Shown piece by piece: positions 35,409 through 44,246 of a stretch of DNA of 46,429 bases. The stretch lies in contig JAJRZK010000011.1 of the NCBI GenBank assembly GCA_024275315.1, forward strand, positions 1-46,429, in the 5' to 3' direction. The stretch is from Nitrospirota bacterium (lineage in GTDB: Bacteria > Nitrospinota_A > UBA7883). The position numbers and the translations under genes were made by a program. How positions within the stretch are numbered: the first letter of the stretch is position 1; every line of letters begins with the position of its first letter. The notes beneath the pieces are model-generated. The model did not search any database, was not told the DNA's origin, and was given only the letters and a program-made list of their open reading frames with translations.

Positions 35409-35975
35409 TTATCCCTCCGGCTGGTCACTGGCGTCCACAGTCGTTGTCTCCTCCTCGGTGGCCGGTCCGGATTGATTATCCCGCTCGGTTGGCGCGTCTG
35501 CGTTAGGGTCGGTGGCAGGCTCTTCTTCAACTTCCGGTTTTACCACCACATTGACACGGGCCTCTATTTTTGAATGGACCTTGATGGCGACTTCAGTGGC
35601 GCCCAATTGTTTAACGGGATGCTCCAGGCCTATTTTTCGCTTGTCTATATCGAAACCCTTCTCTTCAAGTGCTTTGTGAATATCAGCGCCGGTGACGGAG
35701 CCGAAAAGCTTCCCGTCATCACCTGATTTGCGTGTGAACACCAGGTCACCCGCGGCTTCGAGCCTGGCCTTTTGCTCCTCGGCGGCCTTGATAATTTTGG
35801 CGATTTTGCGAGCTCTTTGACGAAGATTGTTCTCATAGGTTTTGATGTTTTGCGGCGTGGCTTCAAAGCCAAGCTTCTTGGGTAGCAGATAGTTGCGGGC
35901 ATAGCCCGGTTTTACATCCACCGTGTCCCCCGCTTCGCCAAGAAACTGCACATACTCGTTTAATATAATCTTCAT
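35409..35975 (-). CDS. rplI: Ribosomal protein L9 with extended acidic tail
   Basis: A 188-residue L9. The N-terminal domain MKIILNEYVQFLGEAGDTVD then KPGYARNYLLPKKLGFEAT, the long connecting helix, and the C-terminal domain (KLFGSVTGADIHKAL) are all present by residue 148. About 40 further residues, rich in Glu, Asp, Thr and Pro, follow (EEEPATDPNADAPTERDNQS), which most L9 proteins lack. Last ribosomal gene of the rpsF operon. Confidence 0.96.
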   Translation of the reverse strand: MKIILNEYVQFLGEAGDTVDVKPGYARNYLLPKKLGFEATPQNIKTYENNLRQRARKIAKIIKAAEEQKARLEAAGDLVFTRKSGDDGKLFGSVTGADIHKALEEKGFDIDKRKIGLEHPVKQLGATEVAIKVHSKIEARVNVVVKPEVEEEPATDPNADAPTERDNQSGPATEEETTTVDASDQPEG

Positions 35976-36015
35976 GTCATAATCTCCGAATTACATTCAA
36001 TAAACCGGGCCGCTA

Positions 36016-36975
36016 TCAGGGCAGGCCCGATTCCTCTTTGTTTTGTAGCTTTCTGAAATCCACCCAAACATCAAAAAAACCGGCCGAGCACACAATGGCT
36101 ATCATCAATGGCTGGGAAAAAATCAGCGTGTACCCGAACACCTTGACAAGGACGCCAAACCGGGATTTCTCGAAAAAATAATGAATGATGGCGACGCCCT
36201 GGGCCAAGTAGATCGCGCATGCCACCAGAAAAATATTCAGCGCCATACTGTGAACAGCGCCATCTCCGGCCAGGATGAGGAAGCCTGATATGATCACAAA
36301 CCACACCATCTGCTCCGGAGCGCGCCAGGTTGCAAACACATGACCGGGAAACACGATACCCCATCCATACTTTGCAGACATGGCCCTGACGACCATATAG
36401 TTTACGGACGCGGTCACAAAGGCGCTGATTAAAGTAAGGCCTATAAATATCTTCACGAAAAAAGAGGCCATCGAGCCGGAGTTGGCCTGTAGCCATTGAA
36501 TCATCTCCGGATCAGCGCCGGCTTTCGTGTACGATTCGGTGATAGCGGCCATGGCCGACGAGGCCCATTTCAGCAGTGATTCGGATGGGCCGGCGGCGGT
36601 GTAATAGCTCAGAGCCGTAAACAGGATGGCGCCGGATATCCAGGGTATCAGTGTCGCCATGGAAATGGTGACTTCCAAAGAGGCCCTTTTCATATAGGCC
36701 TGCGCCAGAGCCCACGCCATCAACCCGCTCGACGCCAAAAAGAAAATGGCCTGCCCCGATCCTCCGACTACATACACAAAAACGCTGGTGATCGCGATAA
36801 GCGTCATGCCGATCTTGGCGCCGTGTATAACCAGCGCGTAATACAAAGGCGCCGGAGTGAACATCCCGAACGGGGGTATGAAAATCGACATGTAGAAAAA
36901 CAGCAACGACAACACAAAAGGGGCAGCAAGCACGGCTGTCCCCGTGGGTTTGTCCTGTTGTAACGTTCCGGCCAT
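36016..36975 (-). CDS. DUF2232 membrane protein
   Basis: A 319-residue protein with about eight hydrophobic segments, such as VLAAPFVLSLLFFYMSIFIP and MTLIAITSVFVYVVGG. The position between rpsR and rplI and the topology match the DUF2232 (YybS-like) family, found there in deltaproteobacteria. Its role is unknown. It starts 16 bases after rpsR. Confidence 0.75.
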   Translation of the reverse strand: MAGTLQQDKPTGTAVLAAPFVLSLLFFYMSIFIPPFGMFTPAPLYYALVIHGAKIGMTLIAITSVFVYVVGGSGQAIFFLASSGLMAWALAQAYMKRASLEVTISMATLIPWISGAILFTALSYYTAAGPSESLLKWASSAMAAITESYTKAGADPEMIQWLQANSGSMASFFVKIFIGLTLISAFVTASVNYMVVRAMSAKYGWGIVFPGHVFATWRAPEQMVWFVIISGFLILAGDGAVHSMALNIFLVACAIYLAQGVAIIHYFFEKSRFGVLVKVFGYTLIFSQPLMIAIVCSAGFFDVWVDFRKLQNKEESGLP

Positions 36976-36991
36976 TATAACAGCGACTGGT

Positions 36992-37243
36992 TCACACGTT
37001 TGTAAACGGTATAAGCGCCATGGTTCGGGCGCGTTTGATAGCGACAGTCAACTTGCGCTGATGCGGGGCGCAGTTGCCGGATATGCGGCTGGGAATTATC
37101 TTGCCGCGCTCGGTCAAGAGGTTTCTGACGGTCTTGACATCCTTGTAATCGATGTTCTCTATCTTGTCCATGCAAAACCGGCATATCTTCTTCTGATAAT
37201 AAGGTCGGCGTCTGGGCCGGCCGCCCCTGGCTGGTCTTCTCAT
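36992..37243 (-). CDS. rpsR: Ribosomal protein S18
   Basis: An 83-residue S18 that binds S6 and 16S rRNA on the small subunit platform. The core [20 protein letters not shown] and the segment [20 protein letters not shown] then [16 protein letters not shown] are typical. Basic N-terminus [19 protein letters not shown]. CxxC near residue 21 may bind zinc, as in other C+ S18 proteins. Confidence 0.97.
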   Translation of the reverse strand: MRRPARGGRPRRRPYYQKKICRFCMDKIENIDYKDVKTVRNLLTERGKIIPSRISGNCAPHQRKLTVAIKRARTMALIPFTNV

Positions 37244-37318
37244 CGTACTCCATTCTCCATGCTAATGTAATAACCTACCGATCGGTGTAATCATGATCTG
37301 TAATTTTGCTCTACAAGC

Positions 37319-37717
37319 TTAAAACGGCACGTCCTCATCGGGCGCGGGGCCGGAACCCTGGGCCGGACGGCCGTCAGAGTAATCTCCCTTGCCGCCACCC
37401 AGAAACACGACTTTTTCCGCGGTGACATCGAGCTTGCTGCGTTTCTTGCCATCATCGCTGTCCCAGGTGGAAAAAGTCAGACGCCCCTCCACGCAGACGG
37501 ATCTGCCTTTGCTCAGATACTCAGAGCAGCTCTCGCCCTGCTTGCCCCATACCGTGATATCGACAAAGCAGACCTCCTCTTTCCACTCGTCCCCCTGCTT
37601 GAATTTCCGGTTGATCGCCAATCCGAACTTGCAGATGGCCGCGCCTGAGGGGAGATAGCGAAGCTCCGGGTCCCGGGTTAGGTTGCCGATCAGTATGACT
37701 TTATTCAGGCTTGCCAT
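37319..37717 (-). CDS. ssb: Single-stranded DNA-binding protein
   Basis: A 132-residue SSB. The OB fold begins MASLNKVILIGNLTRDPELR and includes WGKQGESCSEYLSKGRSVCV with the tetramer and ssDNA contact pattern. The flexible tail ends in DEDVPF, the conserved acidic tip that recruits partner proteins. The start overlaps the end of rpsF by 17 bases, and the longer upstream frame is an rpsF shadow. rpsF-ssb-rpsR order is widely conserved. Confidence 0.96.
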   Translation of the reverse strand: MASLNKVILIGNLTRDPELRYLPSGAAICKFGLAINRKFKQGDEWKEEVCFVDITVWGKQGESCSEYLSKGRSVCVEGRLTFSTWDSDDGKKRSKLDVTAEKVVFLGGGKGDYSDGRPAQGSGPAPDEDVPF

Positions 37718-38135
37718 CGGCTGGTTCCTTGTTTGTGTCAGTTTTAATCTCGTCCGCCACGGCCTCGGCTTTCCCGGTTTTCTCATCAGCCTGTCGCTGG
37801 GCCTGGCTTTCGGCCAGAAGATCGCTTTCGGATTTTCGTCCTGCGGCTCCGTCGAACAAAATGACCATACCTTTGAGAATGTTCTCGTTAAACCTGTAAT
37901 GCCGGTTCAGGTTCTCCGGCGTTGTAGGGGCGGCGCTGAACCGAAGAAGCGTGTAAAATCCGTATCTCTGCTTCTTGATGGAGTAAGCGAGGCGTTTTTT
38001 GCCCCACAGGTCCAGGCTGATAATAGAGCCGCCGTCCGCTTCGGCGATCTTGGTTATGGCGTCGACCTCTTTTTTGATATCCTCGTCGGAAAGGTCTGCC
38101 TTTATGATAAAAAGGGTCTCGTAGTCTTTGGGCAC
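37701..38135 (-). CDS. rpsF: Ribosomal protein S6
   Basis: A 144-residue S6. MPKDYETLFIIKADLSDEDI and the segment LWGKKRLAYSIKKQRYGFYT are conserved. A C-terminal extension of about 45 residues rich in Ala, Glu, Lys and Gln follows the fold. The start is GTG 38133-38135 with AAAGGAG 5 bases upstream. First gene of the operon, which has its own promoter and a possible S6:S18 leader element. Confidence 0.96.
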   Translation of the reverse strand: MPKDYETLFIIKADLSDEDIKKEVDAITKIAEADGGSIISLDLWGKKRLAYSIKKQRYGFYTLLRFSAAPTTPENLNRHYRFNENILKGMVILFDGAAGRKSESDLLAESQAQRQADEKTGKAEAVADEIKTDTNKEPADGKPE

Positions 38136-38157
38136 GGGTTCTCCTTTCGGTTATAAA

Positions 38158-38180
38158 GCTCCGGCCACCATGCGCGGAGC
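38158..38180 (-). ncRNA. Candidate S6:S18-binding leader RNA element
   Basis: In the rpsF 5' leader the RNA reads GCTC ... CCGGAGC: an outer stem GCTC/GAGC with CCG on the 3' side and a short inner hairpin. A CCG next to a stem is the hallmark of the S6:S18 autoregulatory motif, a mimic of the 16S site. The match is short, so this is a candidate only. Confidence 0.4.
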
Positions 38181-38206
38181 AAGGAGTTAATAATATTAAA
38201 CAGGAA

Positions 38207-38236
38207 ATTCTAGCAAAATCGGCGTAATCCATGCAA
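38207..38236 (-). promoter_or_regulatory. Promoter of the rpsF operon
   Basis: On the minus strand TTGCAT (38231-38236), an 18-base spacer, and TAGAAT (38207-38212). Predicted start near 38200, giving a leader of about 65 bases that contains the S6:S18 candidate. Confidence 0.65.
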
Positions 38237-38395
38237 GTTTTTTGTTTTTTTTCGCATCGCCGGCCTGGAAGGGTGTGTCAGCGTGTATGGCAAGACGGCT
38301 GGCGAAAAGCGATACATCTAAAACTCGGGGGCTTACAGAACCTGCGGATATGGAAAAAGCAAATGACATTTCAGGCGGTATTGCCCTGGTAACGA

Positions 38396-38424
38396 TTGAC
38401 ATATTTTCCGCTTAAGTTAACAAT
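38396..38424 (+). promoter_or_regulatory. Promoter almost touching the next start codon
   Basis: Perfect TTGACA 38396-38401, 16-base spacer, TAACAA 38418-38423 (weak -10). Predicted transcription start near 38430, next to ATG 38431, so the mRNA would be leaderless. Confidence 0.45.
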
Positions 38425-38430
38425 ACACGG

Positions 38431-39015
38431 ATGGGAAAAGTATCTATACACGCCGCTAAGGACCTGGCCAGGCGGAAGGTTCACGAGACGATCGAAAAGA
38501 CCATAATACACAAACGCCAGGCGGAGCTCGCGCTGGGACAGTGGGATTTTGTCGTGTTCGGCCCTTCGCGCGACAAGAAAGAGACGGTGTTGCGTGTCGG
38601 CGTGGCCGAACAGGCGGTAATCCAGAACGCTTCTCTTTATATAGCCGCGCTGGGAGACCCGGCGACCGTGGGGCGTCCTGGCATGATTTCCCTGTCGGAG
38701 CTTGCCGGCGGCGACCTGGCTGAAGAGCTCGCCGACCTCGAAATATACCATGTTTCGCCGTTGCGCCCCATAACGATCACCGAAAAAAGGAAGGGGCCGG
38801 AGCTGTCCCGGATGCGCGACCTGTCGCTGGAAGAGTTTTCCGACGCCAATGTGGCGATTATAGAAACCCCCGATCAGGAGGCGTGGAGCTTGTCCGTTCT
38901 TAAATACCTGCATCAGTGCGACGAAACCCTGGCAGATCCCGTAATTTCGGAAATACGAAACCGCATGACAGACACATCGATCACATTCAACCAACCTGGC
39001 GGCTGCCTGCAGTAA
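38431..39015 (+). CDS. Conserved-looking hypothetical protein
   Basis: A 194-residue cytoplasmic protein that I do not recognise. No signal, membrane helix or known catalytic motif. It begins MGKVSIHAAKDLARRKVHET, has a beta-rich middle (GQWDFVVFGPSRDKKETVLR, VAEQAVIQNASLYIAALGD) and an acidic helical end. Codon use looks like its neighbours, so it is probably a real gene. Start ATG 38431; no ribosome site, consistent with a leaderless transcript. Confidence 0.6.
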   Translation: MGKVSIHAAKDLARRKVHETIEKTIIHKRQAELALGQWDFVVFGPSRDKKETVLRVGVAEQAVIQNASLYIAALGDPATVGRPGMISLSELAGGDLAEELADLEIYHVSPLRPITITEKRKGPELSRMRDLSLEEFSDANVAIIETPDQEAWSLSVLKYLHQCDETLADPVISEIRNRMTDTSITFNQPGGCLQ

Positions 39016-39078
39016 AGCCGCATCGCCGTACGGCCTTGCGCCCAAAGGGTTGAGCAAAGCCCGGGCGGGCGTGATAGA

Positions 39079-40131
39079 ATGCCTCGAATGAACGGAAAAA
39101 CAATCAGACTGCCGGAGCGCCCCCGCATACTTGTCGCAAGGACCGACAGGATCGGAGATGTGGCCCTGTCACTACCGGTGTTCGCCTCGTTGAGGCGGGC
39201 GTATCCCGAAGCCCGTATTGTGGCCCTGTCCAGGGATTATACGAAAAGCCTTTTCGAAATGTCGCCGGATGTCGATGACGTTATCCATTTCGATTCTGAC
39301 AACGCGCACGTGCCGATACGGCGGTTCGTCCGGCTGGCGAGGGAAATCAGGTCGGAAAAATTCGACGTGGCCATTGCGCTGTACCTGAACTTTTCGGTGG
39401 GCGCGCTTCTGGCGTTTGGCGGTGTGCCGCGCAGGGTCGGTCCCGCGACGAAAGCCGCCCAGATATTCCTTACAGACAAGGTTGTTCAGCGCCGCTCGAA
39501 GAGCGCGCGTCATGAGGTCGACCACAACCTGGACCTGTTAATAAAGCTCCTCGGGGTGGCTCCTGTCAGGCAGGCGTCTATCGATATCCCCAAAGACAGG
39601 TCACCACGGTATGCCGGGGAGGGGGGGCGATTCCTGGTGGGGGTGCATCCTGGTCACGGCGGTTCTTCGCGCAACTGGCCGGAGAGGAATTATTCCGGGC
39701 TCATCGCACGGTTGAAAGAATCGGGTGTTGATGTGGTCGTGACCGGAGCCGGCCACGAGCGGGATGTTGTGGAAAGGGTAATGAAAAATTCCGGAGTTGA
39801 AACCAGGGCTTACATCGGAGACGGTGATTTGGCGGAGCTGGCTTCCGTGTTGTCGGAATTCGATGTTTTTGTGGCTTCGAGCACGGGTCCTCTCCATATG
39901 GCTACGGTCGCGGGCGCCAAGGCTGTTGGCATATACTGCCCCATTTCCGTATGTCTTCCGCAAAGATGGGGTCCCATCGGTTTGCATGACACCGCCATTA
40001 TTCCGGATGTGGACCCGTGCGAGAGTTGCGTGGAGGACAAATGCCCGCATTTTGACTGCATGGACTCCATCACGGTGGAAAGGGTTCGCGACGAGGTGAT
40101 GAAAAAAATCAATATCGCCGCCTGCGCCTGA
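39079..40131 (+). CDS. Glycosyltransferase family 9 (heptosyltransferase type)
   Basis: A 350-residue GT-B fold enzyme of the ADP-heptose:LPS heptosyltransferase family. The start RILVARTDRIGDVALSLPVF is the classic N-terminus. GVHPGHGGSSRNWPERNYS and FVASSTGPLHMATVAGAKAV form the nucleotide-sugar site. The C-terminal cysteines (CESCVEDKCPHFDC) form a cluster that also occurs in some relatives. It likely adds heptose or a related sugar to the LPS core at the inner membrane. First of an LPS locus; the msbA gene begins 7 bases after. Confidence 0.88.
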   Translation: MPRMNGKTIRLPERPRILVARTDRIGDVALSLPVFASLRRAYPEARIVALSRDYTKSLFEMSPDVDDVIHFDSDNAHVPIRRFVRLAREIRSEKFDVAIALYLNFSVGALLAFGGVPRRVGPATKAAQIFLTDKVVQRRSKSARHEVDHNLDLLIKLLGVAPVRQASIDIPKDRSPRYAGEGGRFLVGVHPGHGGSSRNWPERNYSGLIARLKESGVDVVVTGAGHERDVVERVMKNSGVETRAYIGDGDLAELASVLSEFDVFVASSTGPLHMATVAGAKAVGIYCPISVCLPQRWGPIGLHDTAIIPDVDPCESCVEDKCPHFDCMDSITVERVRDEVMKKINIAACA

Positions 40132-40138
40132 TCGATCG

Positions 40139-41878
40139 ATGAACCTGTACAGACGCCTCTTAACCTATCTAACTCCCTACAAGGGCAAGTTCATCCTGGC
40201 GTCTGTCTTCATGATATTCGTCTCCGGCTCAACCGGTATGGCGGCCCTGATAATCGAGCCTATCCTGGACGAAGTATTCCTGAATCATGATGTCCGGATG
40301 TTGAAGCTGCTGCCCCTAGGGGTGGTGATCATCTACATGGTCCGGGGTGTTTGCAGATATTTCGCTTCGTCGCTGATGCAGATCATAGGCCAGCAAGCCG
40401 TGCGCGATATACGCAACCACCTTTTCAGGCATTTGCAAACGTTGTCCCTGAGGTTTTACTCGTCACACCACTCCGGCAAGCTGATGTCCAGGGTTACCAA
40501 CGATGTGCAGGTAATCCAGGATTCTGTTTCCATCGTGGTGTATGACATTATTCGGGAGTCGCTAACGCTGGTGGCTTTGCTGGCTGTGGTGTTCTACCAG
40601 GACTGGAAGCTTGCGATAGTCACTATTTTTATCATTCCCATGTCGGCGGGGCTTATCGGCAAGCTGGGCAGGTTTGTGCGTTCCGTGTCGAAGGAGGCGC
40701 AGGAGCGCATCGCTACTTTGAACGCCACGCTACTGGAAACGTTTACCGGTATCCGCGTTGTCCAGGCGTTCGGTATGGAAGAATACGAAATCGCCAGGTT
40801 TGCAAAGAGCAACTCGGATTACTTCGAGTCCCTGAAGAAAATGATCAGGATCAACGAGCTGTCCAGCCCCTTGCTGGAGTTTATGGGAGCCCTTGGCATA
40901 GCCGCGATAATTTGGTATGGCGGCAGTCAGGTGATTGACGGGCATACGACCGTCGGTTCTTTTTTCTCGTTTCTCACGGCGCTGGTGATGCTTTACACTC
41001 CGGTCTCTAAGCTAAGTCGGGTATACAACAAAACCCAACAGGCCCTCGCCGCCGCGAAACGGATCTTCGATCTGATAGACACCCCGCCGTTGATCGTCGA
41101 CAAAGAAGGAGCTATCGAGCTCGGGCGTTTGAAGCGGGGGATAGAGCTTGTCAACGTCAGCTTTGAATACGAGCCAGGGATTCCGGTGCTCAAGGACATA
41201 AACCTCCGCGTGGAAAAGGGCCGCATAGTGGCTTTCGTGGGGACATCCGGCGCTGGTAAAACAACTTTGAGCAACCTGATTCCACGTTTTTTTGAAGTGA
41301 CGGAGGGAGCGGTGTTGCTGGACGGCGTTGATATACGCGAAGCTACGTTAAAGTCGTTGCGAAAACAAATCGGGATCGTAACCCAGGAGATATTCCTGTT
41401 TCATGACACAATAAGAAACAACATCGCATACGGCCACCTGGACGCTCCCATGGATTCTGTCATCCGGGCGGCCAAGGCCTCTTACGCCCATGAGTTCATT
41501 ATCAACACCCACAAGGGGTACGACACACCCATCGGTGAGCGTGGCCTGAGGCTTTCCGGGGGGCAACGGCAGAGGATATCCATAGCCAGGGCGATCATGA
41601 AGGATCCCGCGATCCTGATTCTGGACGAGGCCACATCCGCGCTGGACAGCGAGTCGGAGTTGATGGTTCAAAAAGCGCTGGTGAACCTGATGTCGGGCAG
41701 GACAACGCTGGTCATCGCCCACCGGCTGTCCACCATTCTAAACGCCGACCTGATAGTGGTGCTAGATGAAGGACGGATCATTGAAAAAGGGGCGCACGAC
41801 CAGTTGCTGGCGCGGAACGGCTATTATCGAAGACTTTTCGAAATGCAATTTTCAAAAACGACCAAGATCGTCAAGTAA
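40139..41878 (+). CDS. msbA: Lipid A export ABC transporter MsbA
   Basis: A 579-residue half transporter: six membrane helices (residues 1-310), then a nucleotide-binding domain with Walker A VGTSGAGKTTLSN, Q-loop IVTQEIFLFHD, signature LRLSGGQRQRISIARA, and Walker B ILILDEATSALD with its H-loop VIAHRLST. MsbA flips lipid A-core from the inner to the outer leaflet of the inner membrane. Context with a heptosyltransferase and an O-antigen ligase supports the lipid A role over a general drug exporter. Confidence 0.9.
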   Translation: MNLYRRLLTYLTPYKGKFILASVFMIFVSGSTGMAALIIEPILDEVFLNHDVRMLKLLPLGVVIIYMVRGVCRYFASSLMQIIGQQAVRDIRNHLFRHLQTLSLRFYSSHHSGKLMSRVTNDVQVIQDSVSIVVYDIIRESLTLVALLAVVFYQDWKLAIVTIFIIPMSAGLIGKLGRFVRSVSKEAQERIATLNATLLETFTGIRVVQAFGMEEYEIARFAKSNSDYFESLKKMIRINELSSPLLEFMGALGIAAIIWYGGSQVIDGHTTVGSFFSFLTALVMLYTPVSKLSRVYNKTQQALAAAKRIFDLIDTPPLIVDKEGAIELGRLKRGIELVNVSFEYEPGIPVLKDINLRVEKGRIVAFVGTSGAGKTTLSNLIPRFFEVTEGAVLLDGVDIREATLKSLRKQIGIVTQEIFLFHDTIRNNIAYGHLDAPMDSVIRAAKASYAHEFIINTHKGYDTPIGERGLRLSGGQRQRISIARAIMKDPAILILDEATSALDSESELMVQKALVNLMSGRTTLVIAHRLSTILNADLIVVLDEGRIIEKGAHDQLLARNGYYRRLFEMQFSKTTKIVK

Positions 41879-41897
41879 TATATTTGATGGAGAAAGC

Positions 41898-42869
41898 ATG
41901 AAAAGCATTATTCCAATACTTGTGTCAGCATTTGCTCTCATCACGCTCGCAGGTTGTGAGAATCTCCAGGAAAGCGCGCTTACCGGGGGCGAGGATGTCC
42001 CATACGACAAGCTGGCGATAAACATGTTTCCCCGCAACCGGGTGGTCGGGGATTTGGCGTCGCAGATAGCGGATATCAAGGCTTTGGGTATTAAGCATAT
42101 ACGCGTGACATTCTGGTTTGACAACCAGTTTCTCGCCTATTCCGGCGCCGCGCCGAATTTCGCCATGTTCGATGGATTGGTCAACGACGCTGTAAGCGCC
42201 GGTGTGGAGATAATCCCCATCCTGGCCTATGTGCCGAACTGGCTCAAGGGTAATTCGGGGTGGAAAACGGTTTTTATAAACCAGTATGTGATACCGATAG
42301 TGGCCCGTTACGGGCCTTACGTGAACTATTGGGAAGTGTGGAACGAACCGGATGAGCTGACATTTAATGTTCTGGATGGAACGGCGGCGGATTATTTCGA
42401 CCTTTTGCAGAAAGCCTCCGCGGCCATTCGCGCGTATGATCCCTCGGCGAAAATAGTTTCCGCGGCCACGGCCAACATCGTCGCAGACGGGCTGGCGAAG
42501 TTCAACTGGACACAAAGCCTGATAGACATGGGGCTCTCTTCGTACGCGGATATAGTCAACCTCCATTACTACTCCGACCTGGATATCGAGCTGAGCGCGT
42601 TCGGGGGCGGGCTCGTGGAAAGTTCCGGGATGACGGTGTGGGTCACCGAAACCGGCAAGTTCGGCCAAAGCGGCCAGAAGGGCTATTTCGATTCGAACAT
42701 GCCGTATATCAATAAATCGGTCAACCCGGAGCTTATCTTCTGGTATTGCTATGTGGAGGGGCATTTGACCTCCAGCGGCCTGGACCCGGAAAACACTTAT
42801 GGCCTGCTTACATTCAGCGGCGGGCATGTGGTGGAGTCTCCATTGTACACACACCTGAAAAACCGCTAA
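41898..42869 (+). CDS. Lipoprotein with glycoside-hydrolase-like fold
   Basis: A 323-residue protein. A lipoprotein signal (MKSIIPILVSAFALITLAGC) is cut before Cys20. The rest is a TIM-barrel glycosidase of clan A type: KALGIKHIRVTFWFDNQF, YWEVWNEPDELTF with the acid/base Glu after Asn, and VWVTETGKFGQSG with the nucleophile Glu. It fits the GH39/GH5-like superfamily; the precise family is not clear. GGAG precedes the ATG. Lying between msbA and an O-antigen ligase, it may trim a surface polysaccharide in the periplasm or outer leaflet (inference). Confidence 0.75.
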   Translation: MKSIIPILVSAFALITLAGCENLQESALTGGEDVPYDKLAINMFPRNRVVGDLASQIADIKALGIKHIRVTFWFDNQFLAYSGAAPNFAMFDGLVNDAVSAGVEIIPILAYVPNWLKGNSGWKTVFINQYVIPIVARYGPYVNYWEVWNEPDELTFNVLDGTAADYFDLLQKASAAIRAYDPSAKIVSAATANIVADGLAKFNWTQSLIDMGLSSYADIVNLHYYSDLDIELSAFGGGLVESSGMTVWVTETGKFGQSGQKGYFDSNMPYINKSVNPELIFWYCYVEGHLTSSGLDPENTYGLLTFSGGHVVESPLYTHLKNR

Positions 42870-42886
42870 ACTAATGGCTGGCATCC

Positions 42887-44125
42887 GTGGACGAATCCTT
42901 GAGCTCTACTAACTCAGCTTTTGCCAGCCGCTTTGAACAGGCCGGGTGGGTGTTTGTTTTTCTGTTCGCGTTTTCAGACCTGTTTTCCATATCAATAGCG
43001 CAGATATCCGCCGCCGGGATGTGCCTGTGCTGGGCGGGCAGATGGTATGTGACAAAAGAGGCCCCCGATTTTTCGCCGGCGAAATGGCCCATCCTGGCGT
43101 TTATAGCTTCTTCGCTTATCGCGGCGGCCCTTTCCATGGACGTAATGGAGTCATTGAAGGATTCCAAGGACCTTCTGCATATTTTTATTTTTTTTGCCGC
43201 ATACGATTTGTTCCGTCGTCACCCCGGCAGGATAGAGATCACGTTTCGTGTTGTGGCCGCGTCAGGAGGCTTGATAGCCGTTGTGGGGCTCGGCCAGGCT
43301 TTCATGCGTGGGATAAGAATAAACGACCGCATTTCCGGATTCAACGATATCTACATGACTTACGCCGGGTTGCTCATGCTGGCCACCATCTTGGGCCTTG
43401 CCGTCGCGCTGTTTTCCTTCAGGAAATGGAAAGACGCGTGGATACCGGCGGCGTTGGGATTGATGATTTTTGCGATACTTCTCTCGCTTACGCGAAACTC
43501 GTGGGTCGGGCTTGTCGCCGGGGTGACGGTTCTTGTGGCGTTACGAAAACCGGCCGCTCTTTTGGCGGGGCCTGTCCTTCTCATGATAGTTTTGGGGCTG
43601 GCTCCGGCAAATGTGCAGGATAGAATTTACAGCGTGTTCGACATGCAAAACGTATCCAACAGGGAAAGAATATATCTATGGAAAGCAGGCGCGAAAATCA
43701 TAGCGGATTATCCGATGTTCGGTGTCGGTCAAAACGCTTTCCCGCTGGTATATCCGAGATACAGGGATCCCGCGGTCGCAGAGCCTAACATATCCCATTT
43801 GCATAACAACTTTTTGGAGCTTGCCGCAGAGCGGGGGTTGGTCGGGCTTGCGTGCTGGATGTCGATGTGGGGTGTTGCGCTGTGGTCTGTCGGGATGTTC
43901 TGGATAAGATCGGAAAAGCCGATGGACCCGTCTGCCCGGGCCGCCCTGGCGGCTTGTTTCGGGAGTGTGACGGCGTTTTTGTGCGCTGGCGTGTTCGAAT
44001 ATAATTTTGGCGATTCGGAAATACAGATGCTATTCTATTTCATTATGGCCGCGGGTATGGGGGCGGCCAACTCTGCTGTAAACGGGACCGGCCGCGGCTG
44101 GGAATCGACAGCCAATTCACCATGA
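42887..44125 (+). CDS. O-antigen ligase / Wzy-C family protein
   Basis: A 412-residue membrane protein with about ten helices. The Wzy_C-type segment is LLSLTRNSWVGLVAGVTVLV, and the periplasmic loop ends NISHLHNNFLELAAERGLVG, with the conserved His of this family. Such enzymes join O-antigen or other polymers to lipid A-core or polymerise repeat units; homology cannot separate the two. GTG 42887 is used, as no ATG lies before the first helix. Confidence 0.8.
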   Translation: MDESLSSTNSAFASRFEQAGWVFVFLFAFSDLFSISIAQISAAGMCLCWAGRWYVTKEAPDFSPAKWPILAFIASSLIAAALSMDVMESLKDSKDLLHIFIFFAAYDLFRRHPGRIEITFRVVAASGGLIAVVGLGQAFMRGIRINDRISGFNDIYMTYAGLLMLATILGLAVALFSFRKWKDAWIPAALGLMIFAILLSLTRNSWVGLVAGVTVLVALRKPAALLAGPVLLMIVLGLAPANVQDRIYSVFDMQNVSNRERIYLWKAGAKIIADYPMFGVGQNAFPLVYPRYRDPAVAEPNISHLHNNFLELAAERGLVGLACWMSMWGVALWSVGMFWIRSEKPMDPSARAALAACFGSVTAFLCAGVFEYNFGDSEIQMLFYFIMAAGMGAANSAVNGTGRGWESTANSP

Positions 44126-44246
44126 TTTTTTTTCGAATCGCCGCGCAGGTCAGGTGAAAATGGCTGTACGATTTGTCTTGAAGTTGTAACTTAACCAGTT
44201 TAACTTGTAGTTAAGAAAAAACAGCAATTCTGGATCGGTAGTAAGC

